Assembly (NCBI GenBank): GCA_031270215.1
Contig: JAISYB010000168.1
Location: forward strand, 1 to 6,829
DNA from: Streptococcaceae bacterium
GTDB lineage: Bacteria; Bacillota; Bacilli; Lactobacillales; Streptococcaceae
Reading direction: 5' to 3'
Length of the DNA stretch: 6,829 nt
Part shown: positions 5,219 through 6,829 of the stretch, one piece after another
How positions within the stretch are numbered: the first letter of the stretch is position 1
Layout: the number at the start of each line of letters is the position of its first letter
The notes under the pieces: model-generated
Told to the model about the DNA's origin: nothing
What the model saw: the letters and a program-made list of their open reading frames with translations, nothing else
Database searches by the model: none
Program-made: the position numbers and the translations under genes

Positions 5219-5257
5219 GACTTTTTGTTTCGGACAATTTCAATACCGGACTTTTTG
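5219..5257. repeat. Direct repeat GACTTTTTG, 30 bp apart, with an adjoining inverted repeat
   Basis: GACTTTTTG occurs at 5219-5227 and 5249-5257. Between the copies lies GACAATTT (5233-5240), the exact complement of AAATTGTC at 5193-5200, giving a possible stem with a 32-nt loop. The array lies 35-100 bp upstream of the probable polA promoter. Function is unknown. Confidence 0.4.
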
Positions 5258-5290
5258 CTACGCTACAGGTCGTTTTAACCCCTTGTTTTA

Positions 5291-5299
5291 TGTTACAAT
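5291..5299 (+). promoter_or_regulatory. Probable polA promoter, extended -10 type
   Basis: TGTTACAAT (5291-5299) is an extended -10 element: TG, one base, then TACAAT, which matches five of six consensus bases. No good -35 box lies 16-18 bp upstream, which fits an extended -10 promoter. The predicted leader before the polA ATG is about 40 nt. Confidence 0.5.
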
Positions 5300-5344
5300 A
5301 AACTAAATATTAGGATTGAATCGTAAGTTAGAAGTGAGGTTAGG

Positions 5345-6829
5345 ATGTCTAAAAATAAGTTATTGTTAGTTGATGGTTCTTCGATTGCCTTTCGGGCATT
5401 TTTTGCAATTCAAAATATCGAGAGTTTTAAGAGTAAGAGTGGACTTTATACCAATGCGATTTATGGTTTCCATACAATGTTGTCAAATATTATCAAAGAG
5501 GTCAAACCAACGCATTTGTTGGTTGCTTTTGATGCCGGTAAGACGACCTTTAGAACCGAGATGTTTTCGGAGTATAAGGGGGGGCGTGAGAAAATTGTAC
5601 CAGAGTTTCGCGAACAGCTGCCATTTATCAAAGAGATGTTGAAGTATCAAGGTATTCATACCTATGAGCTGGTCAACTATGAAGCAGATGATATTATCGG
5701 TACCTTAGCACGTTCAGCCGAAGCGGAAGGCTTTTCGGTCGAAATTTTCTCAGGTGATCGTGATTTAACCCAGCTGGCAACTAAAGAAACGACGGTTCAG
5801 ATTACACGTAAGGGTGTTAACAATCTTGAAACATTTACACCTAACTATATGGAAGAAAAGTTAGGCATTACGCCTTTACAACTAATTGATTTAAAAGCAT
5901 TAATGGGAGATAGCTCGGATAATATTCCAGGTGTGACAAAGATTGGTGAAAAAACCGGCTTAAAGCTGATTACTTCATATGGCACGCTTGAAAACCTTTA
6001 TGAAAATATTGATGAATTAAAACCAAGTAAAATGAAGGAAAATCTTGTTAATGAGAAAGAAATTGCATTCTTGTCTAAGCAGCTGGCAACAATTGATGTC
6101 AATGCACCTGTTGAGCTTGCGGTCGATGATTTGGCACGTATTCCAGTAGATACGAATAGACTGCGCAAGTTTTATGAGCAAATGAATTTTAGAAAGTTTC
6201 TTGAAGCGGAATTAGGTGAGGTAAAGGTAAAACTTGAGGCAATCGATTTTGAAGTGCTTGATACGTATCAGGCAGGCTTGATTACAGCAGATGATTTTCT
6301 ATATCTTCAAACCTTGACGGATAATTATCATCAAGCAGAAGTCATTGGTGTTGCATTTGGTAATCAGAACAAGATTTATGTGTCAAAAGGAGATAATTTA
6401 CTACATCAAGCTGCTTTTGCCAAGGATGTAACAGAGAAAATCAAAAAGACCTATGACTTTAAGCAATTAAAAATTTTGCTGGCAAGATTTGATATCCTTT
6501 TGGACGACTTGGCATTTGACAGCTTATTAGCTAAGTATATTTTGAACGCTGAAACCAGTCATGAGATTAATCTAATTGCAGAAAACTATACCTCTGTTGC
6601 GATTGAAAGTGATGTGGCAGTTTTCGGCAAGGGTGCTAAGCTGGCTGTGCCAGCTGATGAGATACTATGCACGCATTTAGCTCGAAAAATCCAAGTTTTA
6701 GTTGAAAGTGAAGAAAAAATGAAGCAGGCGTTAGTGGCACATCAGCAGCTGGATTTGCTGCTGGAAATTGAGCAGCCGCTTGCAAATGTTTTAGCGAAAA
6801 TGGAAATGCGTGGCATTAAGGTGGATACA
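5345..6829 (+). CDS. polA: DNA polymerase I, N-terminal 495 codons (cut by window edge)
   Basis: The reading frame is open from ATG 5345 to the window end, so the polymerase domain lies outside; full-length PolA is about 880 residues. Residues 1-~290 form the 5'-3' flap nuclease. Its metal ligands are all in place: D10 (LLVDGSS), D63 (AFDAGKTTFR), E113/D115/D116 (YEADDIIGT), D138/D140 (SGDRDL), D189/D192 (MGDSSDNIPGV), followed by the helix-hairpin-helix GVTKIGEKTGLKLI. Residues ~310-480 match the position of the 3'-5' exonuclease domain, but no D-x-E motif is visible in the ADDFLYLQTL region, as expected for proofreading-deficient polymerases of this group. The last residues, LEIEQPLANVLAKMEMRGIKVD, lead into the polymerase domain. 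It removes RNA primers and fills repair gaps. The GTGAGGT site (5334-5340) supports the start. This is a housekeeping gene probably transcribed independently of the bacteriocin cluster. Confidence 0.97.
   Translation, partial: MSKNKLLLVDGSSIAFRAFFAIQNIESFKSKSGLYTNAIYGFHTMLSNIIKEVKPTHLLVAFDAGKTTFRTEMFSEYKGGREKIVPEFREQLPFIKEMLKYQGIHTYELVNYEADDIIGTLARSAEAEGFSVEIFSGDRDLTQLATKETTVQITRKGVNNLETFTPNYMEEKLGITPLQLIDLKALMGDSSDNIPGVTKIGEKTGLKLITSYGTLENLYENIDELKPSKMKENLVNEKEIAFLSKQLATIDVNAPVELAVDDLARIPVDTNRLRKFYEQMNFRKFLEAELGEVKVKLEAIDFEVLDTYQAGLITADDFLYLQTLTDNYHQAEVIGVAFGNQNKIYVSKGDNLLHQAAFAKDVTEKIKKTYDFKQLKILLARFDILLDDLAFDSLLAKYILNAETSHEINLIAENYTSVAIESDVAVFGKGAKLAVPADEILCTHLARKIQVLVESEEKMKQALVAHQQLDLLLEIEQPLANVLAKMEMRGIKVDT

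Larger units (their letters stand above)
4856..5344. other. Intergenic region between the ABC ATPase gene and polA
   Basis: These 489 bp contain no gene I can support on either strand. The longest plus-strand frame noted is 46 codons (5161-5301), without a ribosome binding site and running into the polA promoter. The region starts with an 18-nt sequence resembling insertion-sequence ends, holds a strong plus-strand hairpin at 5064-5095, an 8-bp inverted repeat (5193-5200 with 5233-5240) and a 9-bp direct repeat 30 bp apart. No classical hairpin-plus-T-run terminator for the operon is evident; a weak candidate is at 5005-5033. The length is large for a compact genome and may mark a decayed or inserted segment. 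Confidence 0.6.

Noticed and set aside
5161..5301. 46-codon frame upstream of polA, considered as the missing immunity gene
   Set aside because: It is of the right length, but has no good ribosome binding site, is not basic, has only modest hydrophobicity, and its 3' end is the polA -10 region.
5370..5642. 90-codon plus-strand frame within polA
   Set aside because: Out-of-frame shadow of a clearly conserved PolA nuclease domain.

Overview
The window is low-GC Gram-positive DNA, most likely from a member of the order Lactobacillales (lactic acid bacteria or streptococci). The evidence is the A+T-rich composition, strong AGGAG-type ribosome binding sites, an Rgg/MutR-type regulator, and a DNA polymerase I whose N-terminal motifs resemble those of Streptococcus, Lactococcus and Lactobacillus. 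The genus cannot be fixed from sequence inspection alone.

Layout: (1) 1-874, minus strand, an Rgg/MutR-family regulator cut by the left window edge. (2) 875-1328, a 454-bp divergent control region with a good promoter for the regulator, candidate forward promoters, a striking A10/G9 homopolymer pair, and several inverted or direct repeats. (3) 1329-4855, plus strand, five closely packed genes: an 80-residue GTG-started peptide, a 487-aa multi-spanning membrane protein, a 173-aa SpoIIM/DUF95 membrane protein, a 187-aa membrane protein and a 235-aa ABC ATPase. (4) 4856-5344, 489 bp with no convincing gene, but with a strong plus-strand hairpin and other repeats. (5) 5345-6829, the first 495 codons of polA, running off the right edge.

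The central five genes look like a previously undescribed circular (head-to-tail cyclised) bacteriocin operon. The peptide aligns without gaps to the 70-residue mature region of enterocin AS-48 (FGI near the start, VAW at the end) after a predicted 10-residue leader. The partner set (large membrane protein, DUF95 protein, ABC ATPase) is the hallmark of circular bacteriocin maturation, export and immunity clusters. The identification rests on remembered family features and gene context; no database search was run. The divergent Rgg-like gene is a plausible controller.

Points of most interest are the low predicted net charge of the peptide, the lack of an obvious separate small immunity gene, a stem-loop after the precursor gene that could set gene dosage, and mononucleotide tracts lying in the spacer of a candidate promoter, which could make expression phase-variable.
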